Shown: positions 1 to 7,980 of the stretch, piece by piece
Position numbering within the stretch: position 1 is the stretch's first letter
How the letters are laid out: every line of letters begins with the position of its first letter
Origin: an uncultured Alistipes sp.
GTDB taxonomy: Bacteria > Bacteroidota > Bacteroidia > Bacteroidales > Rikenellaceae
Length of the DNA stretch: 64,000 bases
Direction: 5' to 3'
Assembly (NCBI GenBank): GCA_949286165.1
Contig: CASDZK010000050.1
Coordinates: forward strand, 1 to 64,000
The notes under the pieces: generated by a model
The model's input: the letters and a program-made list of their open reading frames with translations, nothing else
Database searches by the model: none
What the model was told of the DNA's origin: nothing
Translations under genes and position numbers: made by a program

Positions 1-1301
1 GGACCGACATTGCTGAGGCAAGAAGTAATTGCACTGAAACTGGTCATCAAATCGATTCCCATACCGGCCAGAATTAATGTGCCGATCACGGTAATGATGA
101 TATACAGAGCAATGAATATCAACGCAGCATGTACCATATCGTTGGGTACGGTAATGTTGTTCATTTTTATCTTGACAATGGCATTGGGATGCTGCAACCG
201 CAGAATGTGAGCTTTGAACGTTTTGAATAATAACAATACCCGATCACTTTTTAAACCGCCGGCGGTTGATCCTGCGCAAGCACATTGGAACATTAGGAAA
301 AGCAGGATTAAAATGGAAAATGGTGGCCAGATGGATGAGTCGGCTGTTGCGAATCCGGAGGTAGAGATGCAGGCGACTACTTGAAAAATGGAATACCGAA
401 AGGATTCTATGAAAGAATAGGTGTGGGTGTACCAAAGGTTTAAGGCAACTAGAATAGATGCAACGATGATCGTAAACAGATAAAATCGGGAAACTTCTGA
501 GCGGAACAGATTATTCCGTTTGGAGGAGATGCTGGAGAATAACAACCCGAAATGAATCCCTGATACAATCATGAATATCGTAATAACCAGTTCTATCCAA
601 ATGTTGTTGTAATAGGCTATACTTAAGTTTTTTGTGGAAAATCCGCCGGTGGCGATGGTCGAAAAAGAATGATTGACAGCATCGAACCATCCCATGCCTA
701 CAATGCGTAACAATATGGTTTCTAAAGATATTAGGACGACGTAAACGACAAGTATGACCCGAATGGTTTTTTGCATTCGGTAATTAAAATTATCTTTAGC
801 AAATGACGATAATTCGGTGTTTTTGGATAAAGATGCGTTTTTCCCGGCTAATGGAATGACTGCAAGAGAAAAGAGTACGATACCTGCCCCTCCGATCAGG
901 TGTGTACAAGATCGCCAGAAAAGTAGACTATTGGGTAAATTTTCTACATTTTGAAGAATCGTATTGCCTGTGGTAGTATATCCCGATACACTTTCGAAAA
1001 GACTGTTTATAAAGTCGAATTCTCCGCCCCATAATAGAAAAGGAAATATACCGACCATACAGGCAGCTACCCATGACCATACCATGACGGCAAAACTTTC
1101 CTTGTTCCGGATACTGTATTCGGAAGATACAAAAATAAAAGGGAAACCTCCAATAATAGCAGTAAAGATGCTACTAAGCAGTAGAGGATAAAATCCTGAA
1201 TCCATACCGTAATATAAGGATACGCCTACGGATAGTAACATGAATATCGCATTCAACAATAATCCTATTCCGATATATCGTAATATGACATATACCCTCA
1301 T
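1..1301 (-). CDS. trkH: TrkH family potassium uptake membrane protein (3' end cut by window edge)
   Basis: Integral membrane subunit of a Trk/Ktr-type K+ uptake system, which normally works with a cytoplasmic TrkA NAD-binding regulator. Reading the minus strand from ATG at 1301 gives about 433 codons that run off the left edge, so the C-terminus is missing. Four selectivity-filter P-loops can be seen in order: SGYTTTGNT, TIATGGFST, CAGSTAGGLK and, at the very edge, CLSNVGP. They are separated by hydrophobic helices, as in the four MPM repeats of TrkH. The start lies 10 bases after the stop of the HAMP protein, so the two are probably co-transcribed. trkA would be expected just beyond the window, but this cannot be seen. 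The family assignment is secure. Confidence 0.9.
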   Translation of the reverse strand, partial: MRVYVILRYIGIGLLLNAIFMLLSVGVSLYYGMDSGFYPLLLSSIFTAIIGGFPFIFVSSEYSIRNKESFAVMVWSWVAACMVGIFPFLLWGGEFDFINSLFESVSGYTTTGNTILQNVENLPNSLLFWRSCTHLIGGAGIVLFSLAVIPLAGKNASLSKNTELSSFAKDNFNYRMQKTIRVILVVYVVLISLETILLRIVGMGWFDAVNHSFSTIATGGFSTKNLSIAYYNNIWIELVITIFMIVSGIHFGLLFSSISSKRNNLFRSEVSRFYLFTIIVASILVALNLWYTHTYSFIESFRYSIFQVVACISTSGFATADSSIWPPFSILILLFLMFQCACAGSTAGGLKSDRVLLLFKTFKAHILRLQHPNAIVKIKMNNITVPNDMVHAALIFIALYIIITVIGTLILAGMGIDLMTSFSAITSCLSNVG

Positions 1302-1311
1302 GACCGAAGAT

Positions 1312-2049
1312 TTAACTTTTTTTCGATTTAATTCGTAAGATTAGTTGTTCGATATACTCTTTCAACATAAATACTTCGTCCTTCGCGGCTACATCGATGT
1401 CGAACGGTACTCGCATGGCGAGATAGTTTTTCAGTGCTTTGGATATATCGATGATGGGATTGATATAAAATACGTTGATGAAAAAAAACATCAGGAAAAT
1501 AACGACAACGGCAGTGGCGATAGTAACGATACCGTACATGATGGCTCTGTAAGCATTGTTTTTCAGCGAATTTATTTCATTGACAACTGTATTTTGAGTG
1601 CCAGTCAGAAAATTTTTCACTCCGTTTTCCAACTCTGCGTATTGTGTTTTGTAAACGTTGAAATACCAGGCGGTATCCATCTGTACAGAGTCCATGTGTA
1701 TGACGATATCTCGGTAGTCGGAGTGGGCTTTTATCAATGTGTTCAGATGAGCGTCTTGGGGATATTCTGCTTTGATATCGGATAACGTTTTGTCGAGCGC
1801 TTCCGATAATTGACGGGTTTGGCTGGATAGGTAAGACGAGTCGTTGCCCGATACGTATTTGACGATGGCATTGTCCAGTGCGGCAATATCGTTCAACATG
1901 TTATTTGATAGGGTAACGCTGCGTGCCCCGAAATCGACTACTTGCTGGGTGGAGTTGTTCAGGCGTGCCAATTCAAAATAGCATATGATCCCGCTTAAAA
2001 TTAACAATCCTGCCAACAGTATGAAACTCAATTTGATTCGTCTTTTCAT
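1312..2049 (-). CDS. Two-TM membrane protein with periplasmic four-helix sensor region and HAMP-like domain
   Basis: 245 residues. TM1 lies at about residues 7-27, an alpha-helical extracytoplasmic segment of about 140 residues follows (chemoreceptor-like four-helix-bundle type), then TM2 at about 172-196 and a short cytoplasmic HAMP-like tail ending in basic residues (RIKSKKS). There is no histidine kinase, methyl-accepting, cyclase or DNA-binding output domain, so this is a sensor-like protein that stops after the HAMP. It sits 10 bases upstream of trkH, and a TATTTTTG promoter box precedes it. I infer that it might sense envelope or osmotic state and influence the transporter, but nothing in the sequence proves this. 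The function is unassigned. Confidence 0.6.
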   Translation of the reverse strand: MKRRIKLSFILLAGLLILSGIICYFELARLNNSTQQVVDFGARSVTLSNNMLNDIAALDNAIVKYVSGNDSSYLSSQTRQLSEALDKTLSDIKAEYPQDAHLNTLIKAHSDYRDIVIHMDSVQMDTAWYFNVYKTQYAELENGVKNFLTGTQNTVVNEINSLKNNAYRAIMYGIVTIATAVVVIFLMFFFINVFYINPIIDISKALKNYLAMRVPFDIDVAAKDEVFMLKEYIEQLILRIKSKKS

Positions 2050-2072
2050 CGTGTTTCCCTCAATATGGACAA

Positions 2073-2080
2073 CAAAAATA
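2073..2080 (-). promoter_or_regulatory. Bacteroidota -7 promoter box for the HAMP-trkH pair
   Basis: The minus strand reads TATTTTTG, matching TAnnTTTG. It would place the transcript start near 2066, about 17 bases before the ATG at 2049. No clear TTTG -33 box is visible. Confidence 0.5.
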
Positions 2081-2152
2081 ATAAGAAAATCGATACGAGG
2101 TCGAAAAATTTTGACATGGAGAGAAGCAGAAGAGAGTGGGGGAGCTGAAACA

Positions 2153-2189
2153 AAGAGGCCATCTCAAGTTTATTTTGAGACAGCCTCTT
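2153..2189 (-). terminator. Hairpin terminator after the BtuG-like gene
   Basis: AAGAGGC (2153-2159) pairs with GCCTCTT (2183-2189), and TCTCAA (2162-2167) pairs with TTGAGA (2175-2180), with a CA/CA internal loop. It lies about 145 bases downstream of the lipoprotein stop in the minus direction. The rest of 2190-2333 shows no gene. Confidence 0.65.
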
Positions 2190-2333
2190 GAGGTATTGAG
2201 TTTAGTCCGGTTGTCCGGAGGAATCCGGAGACTGGGGGGCGAGAGATGATGTAAAAATAATTTCCTTAATGAATGTATTGTGATTTCCCCGAGTAATGAA
2301 TTTCCGGACCAGCCTCAAAATTACCGTATGTCT

Positions 2334-3677
2334 TTATTGCATATTGAATAATATGAACGAGGGGAACCAATAGTTCTGAGTATCGTACGTGTAACGGTTG
2401 TTTTCCGCTCCTGTTTCTCCGTCGAATACGAGCAACCGGTTGTTTTTGGAATTTTCTCCCCAACCGCTTTGGATGGAGGTTACGTACAAATCGTCCGTTT
2501 CAGGATCGATGCGGAAGGTTCCGTAAAAATTATCGTCCGATTGTGAACTGGTAGCAAAAGCCGCGTTTAACGAGCCGATATCGCCTACTTTGTATTTGTA
2601 GATACTATTGACGTCGCCCCATTCGCCGTTGCTGTAATTGAAAAAATACAAGGCGTTTTCCTTATGAGCGGCACAAAACGGAGAGCTTCTCCATACTCCC
2701 CAGTTGTTGGGAATGGTAATGCCGTTGGGCAAAGTTGTTTCTTCCGTTTCGAGGGTTTCCGGATTTACTTTTAGCAGAATATTGTCGTTTTTGACAGTCC
2801 AAACGTTTCCGTCGGGAGTTTGCGCTAACCCGATTTGTACGTCTGCAACGGTCTTTTTCAATTCGAAATCGTTATTCGTATCGTAGATCAATAATCCTTT
2901 TTCTTTGGAAATGACAAATAAAGTACCGTTTACAAACAAAAGGTCGCGGCATTCCGTTTCTTCCGTTCCGGGCAGGAGGCTACCTAATACCATCGGGTCC
3001 AATGTGACGCGGTAGGCTCCGGAAGCGGTGCTGAGGATACCTGTGGTTTCATTGATGCCACAGAAGGAACGGGCATTGTTAATGCCTTCCAGGGCCGCAC
3101 ATTCTTTCAAGGTCATGGCATCAATGCCGATCAGCGGGCGGGTGTCTTTAGACACGATGTATATGCGACCGTTCCAGAAGGTTCCGTATTGAGAGGTAAT
3201 GCCCAAAGTTTTCCCTTCATTCAATGAAGAATAGACTTGAGGGGCAAAAGTTTCGCTTTCAGGATCGTAATAATTCAAAGTACCGGTTGCCGTGCCTTCA
3301 TTAATGATATAAAGCCCTCCCAAATACTGATACACGGCGATGGTAATTTCTTGAGTATCGCTTCCCGCACTGTTTGTTACCGTTAGGGCTATGGTATAGG
3401 TTCCGGCCGAGGAGGGCGTGAAAGTGTAATTTTTTTGGTCGGATGTTTTTTCTCCGTTTACTACCCAACTGTATGAGACGTCCGTATTTTCGGAACTGAG
3501 GGACGGGTTGAAGACGACGGATTGGTTTACCGCTGTTTTCGTATTGTCGGCGATTCCTAAGGATTCCAATCGGGGTTCGGTCGTTTCCGGAACATTGTCC
3601 TCTTTGGAACAGGACCCCATCATCAGGGATAAAATGGCTGTAAAGATGAAGCCGAATAAAAATTTGTTTCTTTTCAT
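2334..3677 (-). CDS. BtuG-like cobalamin-binding surface lipoprotein (PKD + DUF5074 beta-propeller)
   Basis: 447 residues. A signal peptide ends in a lipobox (MGSC, Cys23). The next residues SKED resemble the Bacteroidota lipoprotein export signal, which suggests surface display. Residues about 45-115 form a PKD-like Ig domain (SYSWVVNGE, YTFTPSSAGTYTIALTV). The rest is a YncE/DUF5074-type beta-propeller. BtuG of Bacteroides is a beta-propeller lipoprotein that binds vitamin B12 very tightly and passes it to the TonB receptor BtuB. A cobalamin riboswitch directly upstream supports the same role here. The N-terminal PKD domain is an addition to the short BtuG form as I remember it. The gene is a single transcription unit: no btuB or ABC genes adjoin it, and a terminator follows. 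The B12 role is an inference from fold and riboswitch. Confidence 0.75.
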   Translation of the reverse strand: MKRNKFLFGFIFTAILSLMMGSCSKEDNVPETTEPRLESLGIADNTKTAVNQSVVFNPSLSSENTDVSYSWVVNGEKTSDQKNYTFTPSSAGTYTIALTVTNSAGSDTQEITIAVYQYLGGLYIINEGTATGTLNYYDPESETFAPQVYSSLNEGKTLGITSQYGTFWNGRIYIVSKDTRPLIGIDAMTLKECAALEGINNARSFCGINETTGILSTASGAYRVTLDPMVLGSLLPGTEETECRDLLFVNGTLFVISKEKGLLIYDTNNDFELKKTVADVQIGLAQTPDGNVWTVKNDNILLKVNPETLETEETTLPNGITIPNNWGVWRSSPFCAAHKENALYFFNYSNGEWGDVNSIYKYKVGDIGSLNAAFATSSQSDDNFYGTFRIDPETDDLYVTSIQSGWGENSKNNRLLVFDGETGAENNRYTYDTQNYWFPSFILFNMQ

Positions 3678-3814
3678 ACTGTATTTTATTGAATGGTTGT
3701 ATTTATCGTTTCGATTTTACAACCCCGGACTAATAACATGTCCGACACAGCGTGAAAATGACAGGGAAAATCCGATCCACGTCAACCCATTACCCGTAGG
3801 CTGTAAAATCATAT

Positions 3815-3978
3815 AAGCAAGGGCAGGTATTCTGACTTGTTCGCTTCAATGTCTTCCCACCCGCAGGCAGTGACGGATCGTTTGAAAATATGCCTTGAAT
3901 CGAGGCATAGAACTTACAGCAGCGGGAACTGTTGCCGATTTTCACGGCATTCCCTATTAATCCTTCGCAGGAACCCAT
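3815..3978 (-). promoter_or_regulatory. Cobalamin (adenosylcobalamin-type) riboswitch
   Basis: On the minus strand the leader carries the conserved blocks of the B12 element: AATAGGGAATGCCGTGAAAAT, CGGCAACAGTTCCCGCTGCTG as a P3/J6-3-like core, then GTCACTGCCT, and finally the 3' box GTCAGAATACCTGCC. Length (about 160 nt) and block order fit the class. About 135 nt of expression platform separate it from the BtuG-like ATG at 3677. High B12 is expected to switch the gene off. Confidence 0.9.
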
Positions 3979-3984
3979 GCGTTG

Positions 3985-3992
3985 CAAAGGTA
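3985..3992 (-). promoter_or_regulatory. -7 promoter box of the riboswitch transcript
   Basis: The minus strand reads TACCTTTG, matching TAnnTTTG. The predicted start near 3978 falls exactly at the beginning of the riboswitch. No convincing -33 box was found. Confidence 0.6.
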
Positions 3993-4183
3993 GGTTTTTC
4001 TTTTTAATATTATGCATAAAACAATATTTTATCTTTTGAATACGGAAAATGAACGGAATTTTATTCGGCGTTTAGACATGATGGGAAAGCGGCCGGGAAA
4101 TCGAAACAGGAAGAAAGGGCCTGGCCGAATAGTAAAAATGGATTTATTCCGAAAATTTTGCATGTGGTTGAAAAATAATTATG

Positions 4184-4191
4184 TATCTTTG
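4184..4191 (+). promoter_or_regulatory. -7 promoter box of the dehydrogenase-aldolase-kinase-GH101 operon
   Basis: TATCTTTG matches TAnnTTTG, giving a start near 4198 and a leader of about 290 nt. The box overlaps the left edge of the palindrome at 4186-4240, so a protein bound there would block RNA polymerase. The same box with the same spacing to a related site precedes the IclR gene. Confidence 0.65.
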
Positions 4192-4240
4192 TGAGTATCT
4201 CAATTTGAAACTTAGTTTCAAATTGAGATACTCACAAAGA
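4186..4240. promoter_or_regulatory. 55-bp perfect palindrome, probable IclR-type operator
   Basis: Two 26-base arms (4186-4211 and 4215-4240) are perfectly complementary around the 3-base spacer TTA. The core is TTTGAAAC-TTA-GTTTCAAA. It overlaps the promoter and the predicted transcript start. The core resembles the TGAAA...TTTCA operators of the IclR-family regulator KdgR, and is shared with a site in front of the window's own IclR gene (25186-25204). As RNA, the downstream part could also form a hairpin, but an operator explains the shared spacing better. There is no T-tract, which argues against a terminator. Confidence 0.7.
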
Positions 4241-4398
4241 AATAGCGCGTTTCATTTATCGAAAGCGTTTGATTCGTTCGGTTTGCCGGAATCGCAGAAT
4301 TGATTCATGGAAGGTCATGACAACGAATCCTGTCGGTAGCCGTAAGCGAAAGTTTTCTCTTTGTGTGACTTGTTCGACAAGGCAGGAAGAGGTAAAAT

Positions 4399-4488
4399 AT
4401 GTTGAATGGAATATTTATGAATTGGTCGGATAACGGTTTTGTCGAGAGGCAGCGGAAAATGAACTGTTTAGGTAATAAAAGCATATAG
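4399..4488 (+). CDS. Possible 29-residue leader peptide before the dehydrogenase
   Basis: ATG at 4399 follows a purine-rich AGGAAGAGG and stays open for 29 codons, ending with TAG at 4486-4488, two bases before the dehydrogenase ATG. The geometry would allow translational coupling. The peptide (starts MLNGIFMNWSDNG) has no recognisable family or run of one regulatory amino acid. It may be a chance ORF. The rest of the leader, 4241-4398, shows nothing I can identify. Confidence 0.3.
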   Translation: MLNGIFMNWSDNGFVERQRKMNCLGNKSI

Positions 4489-4490
4489 AT

Positions 4491-5684
4491 ATGAAAAATT
4501 TTGAATATTATAATCCGGTCCGGATTTTATTCGGCCCGGGGGAGGTAGAAAGAATAGGTGCGGAAGCCAGTAAATTTGGGAAAAAGGTTTGTCTGGTATC
4601 TTATAAAAAGATCGATTTCTTACACCCTTTACTGGAACGGATAAAACGTTTGATGGAGAAGGAAAATATTCGGGTCTTTCCCTTTTTACAAGTGGAAGAA
4701 AATCCGGATATTCAGACCGTAGAAACAGGGGTAAGACTCTGCAAGGACGAAGGTGTCGATCTGGTTGTCGGTGTCGGTGGCGGCAGTGCTATGGATGCAG
4801 CGAAAGCGATTGCGGCAGGCGTTTATTACGAAGGGGATTTGTGGAATATGGTTTTTAGCCGTCATAGCACGGTCTCCGCTATTCCTCCTGAAAAATCGTT
4901 GCCGACCGTCATGGTCCCTACTTTGCCGGCAACGGGGAGCGAAATGAATTTGTGTGCGGTGGTCAGCAACAGAAAATTGCAGGAAAAATCGTATATATGG
5001 AGTCCTTGCCTGTATCCGAAAACTTCCATTATCGATCCCGAACTGACGGTTACGCTTCCCCCGTTTCAAACGGCTTGTGCGGCGGCGGACACGATTTCGC
5101 ACGTTTTGGAAATTTATCTGAACGGAGAAGAAGACAGTGACTTGCAACATTATTTTCAGGAAGGGGTCATGCGCACGGTAATCGATAATGTGGAAAAGGC
5201 ATTGGCGCGACCGAATGACATTTCTGCCCGTTCCCATTTGCAGTGGGCCGCTACTTGTGCCATTAACGGTTGGGCCTCTCCGGGCGACGCATGGACGCCG
5301 ATCCACCAGATCGGACATGTCCTGACTGCATTGCATAAGGTCCCGCACGGAGCTTCGCTCTCGATTCTGATGCCTGCCTGGATGACGGTCATGCATTCCC
5401 GCAGAATGGATCGGTATTACCGTTTCGCGACTCGTGTGATGGACGTTTGTCCGTCGGGAAAAGACGAAAAACGCGTGGTCGCCGAAGGCATCGGAACGTT
5501 CTGCGCTTTTTTGAAAAAGATCGGCGCTCCGGTTTCGCTTCGGGAAGCGGGGATCGTGAATCCGGATATCGGCCGTATCGTGGAAAACGTGGTCAAAGTC
5601 AGCTTTAACGCCGAGGGATATCTGGCTTGCAATCCGCCTGTGTCGCGGGAAGATGTCGCCGAGGTATTGAAAAAGGCGTTGTAA
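4491..5684 (+). CDS. Iron-containing alcohol dehydrogenase (BDH/YqhD-like)
   Basis: 397 residues, the normal length for group III metal-dependent alcohol dehydrogenases, which interconvert aldehydes and alcohols with NAD(P)H. The N-terminal domain has the nucleotide-binding GVGGGSAMDAAKAIAAG. The metal ligands expected for the family are present as AADTISHVLE (Asp, His) and HQIGHVLTALHKVPHG (two His). It is the first gene of the operon behind the palindromic operator, followed 61 bases later by the aldolase. By analogy with FucO in fucose breakdown, it may reduce the aldehyde released by the aldolase. The substrate is not determined by the sequence. Confidence 0.85.
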   Translation: MKNFEYYNPVRILFGPGEVERIGAEASKFGKKVCLVSYKKIDFLHPLLERIKRLMEKENIRVFPFLQVEENPDIQTVETGVRLCKDEGVDLVVGVGGGSAMDAAKAIAAGVYYEGDLWNMVFSRHSTVSAIPPEKSLPTVMVPTLPATGSEMNLCAVVSNRKLQEKSYIWSPCLYPKTSIIDPELTVTLPPFQTACAAADTISHVLEIYLNGEEDSDLQHYFQEGVMRTVIDNVEKALARPNDISARSHLQWAATCAINGWASPGDAWTPIHQIGHVLTALHKVPHGASLSILMPAWMTVMHSRRMDRYYRFATRVMDVCPSGKDEKRVVAEGIGTFCAFLKKIGAPVSLREAGIVNPDIGRIVENVVKVSFNAEGYLACNPPVSREDVAEVLKKAL

Positions 5685-5745
5685 AAAGCAATCCGGTATG
5701 GGGCGGATGACGGAATGTGACCGTAACCGGGGGACTAAAAATATA

Positions 5746-6465
5746 ATGAATTGGAATAAAGCGAAAAGAAAAATGACCATTGAGGAGATAGCGACCATGA
5801 TCGATATCAGTGCCGTTCGGGCGGAATCGACGTGGGATGAAATAGAAAATATTCTGGCGGCTGCGGGGAAATATCCGTTTATATGTCTGTTTTCCATGCC
5901 GGGCATGATCGATCGGATCAAAGGCAGGATGGGAGAAATTCCGGCTACGAAGTTAGGCGGGATCGTCGGGTTTCCTTCTGGCGGGGAAACCGCCGAAGCC
6001 AAACTTTTCGAGGCGGTCCAGTTGAAGGAGAAAGGATGCGACGAGATCGACATGGTAATGAATATTGGAAAGCTGAAGTCGGGAATGCTTGACGAGGTAA
6101 AGGCAGAGATTCGGGAAATACGTGCGGCAATCGCTCCTTTGCCGTTGAAAGTTATTATGGAAGCGGCTTTGCTGACCGATCGGGAAATCGATGCGGCTGC
6201 CCGGATTATCCGGGATGCGGGAGCGTCGTTTGTTAAAACCGGAACCGGATGGGCCGGGCCGACGACGGAACACCATATCGAAATCATTAAAAACGCGGTA
6301 GGCGATTCCATTCCGTTGAAAGTGGCCGGAGGCGTCCGCTCGCTGGATGTTCTGTTGCGGATGAGAGCAATGGGAGTTTCCCGGTTCGGTATAGGATATA
6401 AGTCCGCCTTGCGCATTATGGAGGAAGCGGAACGAAAGGATGGAGTATGGACAGAACCAAAGTAA
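5746..6465 (+). CDS. DeoC-family class I aldolase
   Basis: About 239 residues from the preferred ATG at 5746; an in-frame ATG at 5698 would add 16 poorly conserved residues. The TIM-barrel DERA fold is recognisable and the catalytic set is intact: Asp in EIDMVMN, the Schiff-base Lys in FVKTGTGWAG, and the second Lys in LKVAGGVRSL. Canonical DeoC cleaves 2-deoxyribose-5-phosphate to glyceraldehyde-3-phosphate and acetaldehyde. The motif after the Schiff-base Lys (GTGWAGPTT) differs from the usual STGF pattern. With a FGGY kinase rather than a PfkB deoxyribokinase next door, the substrate may be another phosphorylated sugar. The stop overlaps the kinase start by 19 bases, so translation is probably coupled. 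Confidence 0.8.
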   Translation: MNWNKAKRKMTIEEIATMIDISAVRAESTWDEIENILAAAGKYPFICLFSMPGMIDRIKGRMGEIPATKLGGIVGFPSGGETAEAKLFEAVQLKEKGCDEIDMVMNIGKLKSGMLDEVKAEIREIRAAIAPLPLKVIMEAALLTDREIDAAARIIRDAGASFVKTGTGWAGPTTEHHIEIIKNAVGDSIPLKVAGGVRSLDVLLRMRAMGVSRFGIGYKSALRIMEEAERKDGVWTEPK

Positions 6466-7964
6466 TCGCTTACGATTTGGGAACGGGTGGCATTAAAGCT
6501 TCCCTGTTTTCCCGGGAGGGGGAAATTCTTGCGTCGGTTTTTATTCCGTATGCTACATATTTTACGGAAAAAGATGGGCAGGAACAGGCTCCGGACGATT
6601 GGTGGAACGCGGTTGTCGTTTCTACCCGCCGGCTTTTGGAAAATAGCGGGACGTCTGCCGGAGAGATCGTTTCTCTGGCGATTTCCGGACATAGTCTGGG
6701 GTGCGTTCCGATAGGGAAGGACGGCGTCTTATTGCGTAAATCGACTCCGATCTGGTCCGACCGGCGGGCCGAAAAGGAGGCCGGGGAATTTTTTTCCCGA
6801 ATCGATTATTCGGATTGGTACATGCGTACCGGAAACGGGTTTCCTCCCGCATGTTATACCGTGTTCAAGCTGATGTGGTACAAGCAGCATGAACCGGACA
6901 TGTTTTCGTCCGTCGGTAAAGTCGTCGGAACCAAAGATTATTGCAATTACCGTTTGACGGGCAGATTTTGCACGGATTACTCGTATGCCTCCGGCAGCGG
7001 CGTGTTCGATTTGCAAGGGTGGAAATATGAGCCTCGCTATATGGAAGCGGCCGGATTGCCGGCCGGTATTTTCCCGGAAATTCTTCCTTCGGATGCCGTC
7101 GTCGGACCGCTGACTTCGGAAGCGGCGGAAGCAACGGGGTTGCGGCGCGATACGCTCGTTATCGCCGGAGGGGTGGATAATTCGTGCATGGCTTTGGGGG
7201 CGAGAGGTTTTTCTTCGGGAGAGGTTTATACCTCTTTGGGCAGTTCCGCTTGGGTTGCTTTGGTTGCGGACCGGCCCGTTTTGGATTTTGCCCGCAAACC
7301 GTATGTTTTCGCCCATGTCATGAAGGGATTGTATACTTCCGCCACTTGTATTTTTTCTGCCGGAAGCAGTTTTCGGTGGATTAGGGATACGTTTTGTCAG
7401 GATTTGCTGGATCGGGAACGGGAGACCGGGGAAGACGCTTACGTGCGGATGAACGGATTGGCTGCCCGCTCTGTGCCCGGATCGCGCGGCGTCGTTTTCA
7501 ATCCCAGTCTGGCGGGTGGTTCGATGTTGGAACCTTCGCCGTCGATTTGCGGGGGATTCGCCGGCTTGAGGTTGGGGCATACGCGTTCGGACATCATTCA
7601 TGCCGCCATGGAGGGAATTGCATTGAATCTGAAGGTAGCGTTGGATCTGCTGGACTCTTACGTTCCGATCGACCGGGATATGTTGATCGTGGGCGGCGGG
7701 GCCAAAAGTCCGTTTTGGATGCAAATGTTTTCGGATATTTACGGTTTGCCGGTAATCAAGACAAATATCGATCAAGAGGCGGCTTCTCTCGGTGCTGCTG
7801 CGCTTGCTTTGAAAGGAGCAGGTCTTTGGTCTGATTATGGTCCGATCGCTCGTTTGCATCGGACGGAATGCCGTTATGAGCCGACGGAGGAGAGAACCCG
7901 TTATTACCAACGGGAAGGATTGCCCCGGTTCCTGCAGCTGACCCGGTTGTTGGGGAAATTTTGA
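6447..7964 (+). CDS. FGGY-family carbohydrate kinase
   Basis: 505 residues with both halves of the FGGY fold. The N-terminal phosphate loop is DLGTGGIKASLF and a second N-lobe motif is ISGHSLG. The catalytic Asp lies in AGGVDNSCMALG, followed by SLGSSAW and the C-terminal ATP-binding IVGGGAKSPFWMQMFSDIYG. It is closest in style to xylulokinase/fuculokinase-like members, but the sugar cannot be read from sequence. It overlaps the aldolase start-to-stop and is followed 16 bases later by GH101. The order kinase, aldolase and dehydrogenase implies phosphorylation of a ketose, cleavage to a triose phosphate plus an aldehyde, and reduction of the aldehyde. That route is inference. Confidence 0.85.
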   Translation: MDRTKVIAYDLGTGGIKASLFSREGEILASVFIPYATYFTEKDGQEQAPDDWWNAVVVSTRRLLENSGTSAGEIVSLAISGHSLGCVPIGKDGVLLRKSTPIWSDRRAEKEAGEFFSRIDYSDWYMRTGNGFPPACYTVFKLMWYKQHEPDMFSSVGKVVGTKDYCNYRLTGRFCTDYSYASGSGVFDLQGWKYEPRYMEAAGLPAGIFPEILPSDAVVGPLTSEAAEATGLRRDTLVIAGGVDNSCMALGARGFSSGEVYTSLGSSAWVALVADRPVLDFARKPYVFAHVMKGLYTSATCIFSAGSSFRWIRDTFCQDLLDRERETGEDAYVRMNGLAARSVPGSRGVVFNPSLAGGSMLEPSPSICGGFAGLRLGHTRSDIIHAAMEGIALNLKVALDLLDSYVPIDRDMLIVGGGAKSPFWMQMFSDIYGLPVIKTNIDQEAASLGAAALALKGAGLWSDYGPIARLHRTECRYEPTEERTRYYQREGLPRFLQLTRLLGKF

Positions 7965-7980
7965 TGAATGTTGTGTTGAA

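Noticed and set aside
4012..4194. 60-codon plus-strand frame between the riboswitch and the operator
   Set aside because: It runs through the operon promoter and has no ribosome site or domain.
4186..4240. Palindrome read as a terminator or an insertion-sequence end
   Set aside because: It overlaps a promoter, has no T-tract and no transposase nearby, and its core recurs at another promoter with equal spacing.
4686..6692. 668-codon open frame on the minus strand, opposite the dehydrogenase, aldolase and kinase
   Set aside because: It lies antisense to three genes with intact catalytic motifs, has no recognisable domain, and its low-complexity Ser/Arg/Ile pattern is that of a codon-bias shadow.
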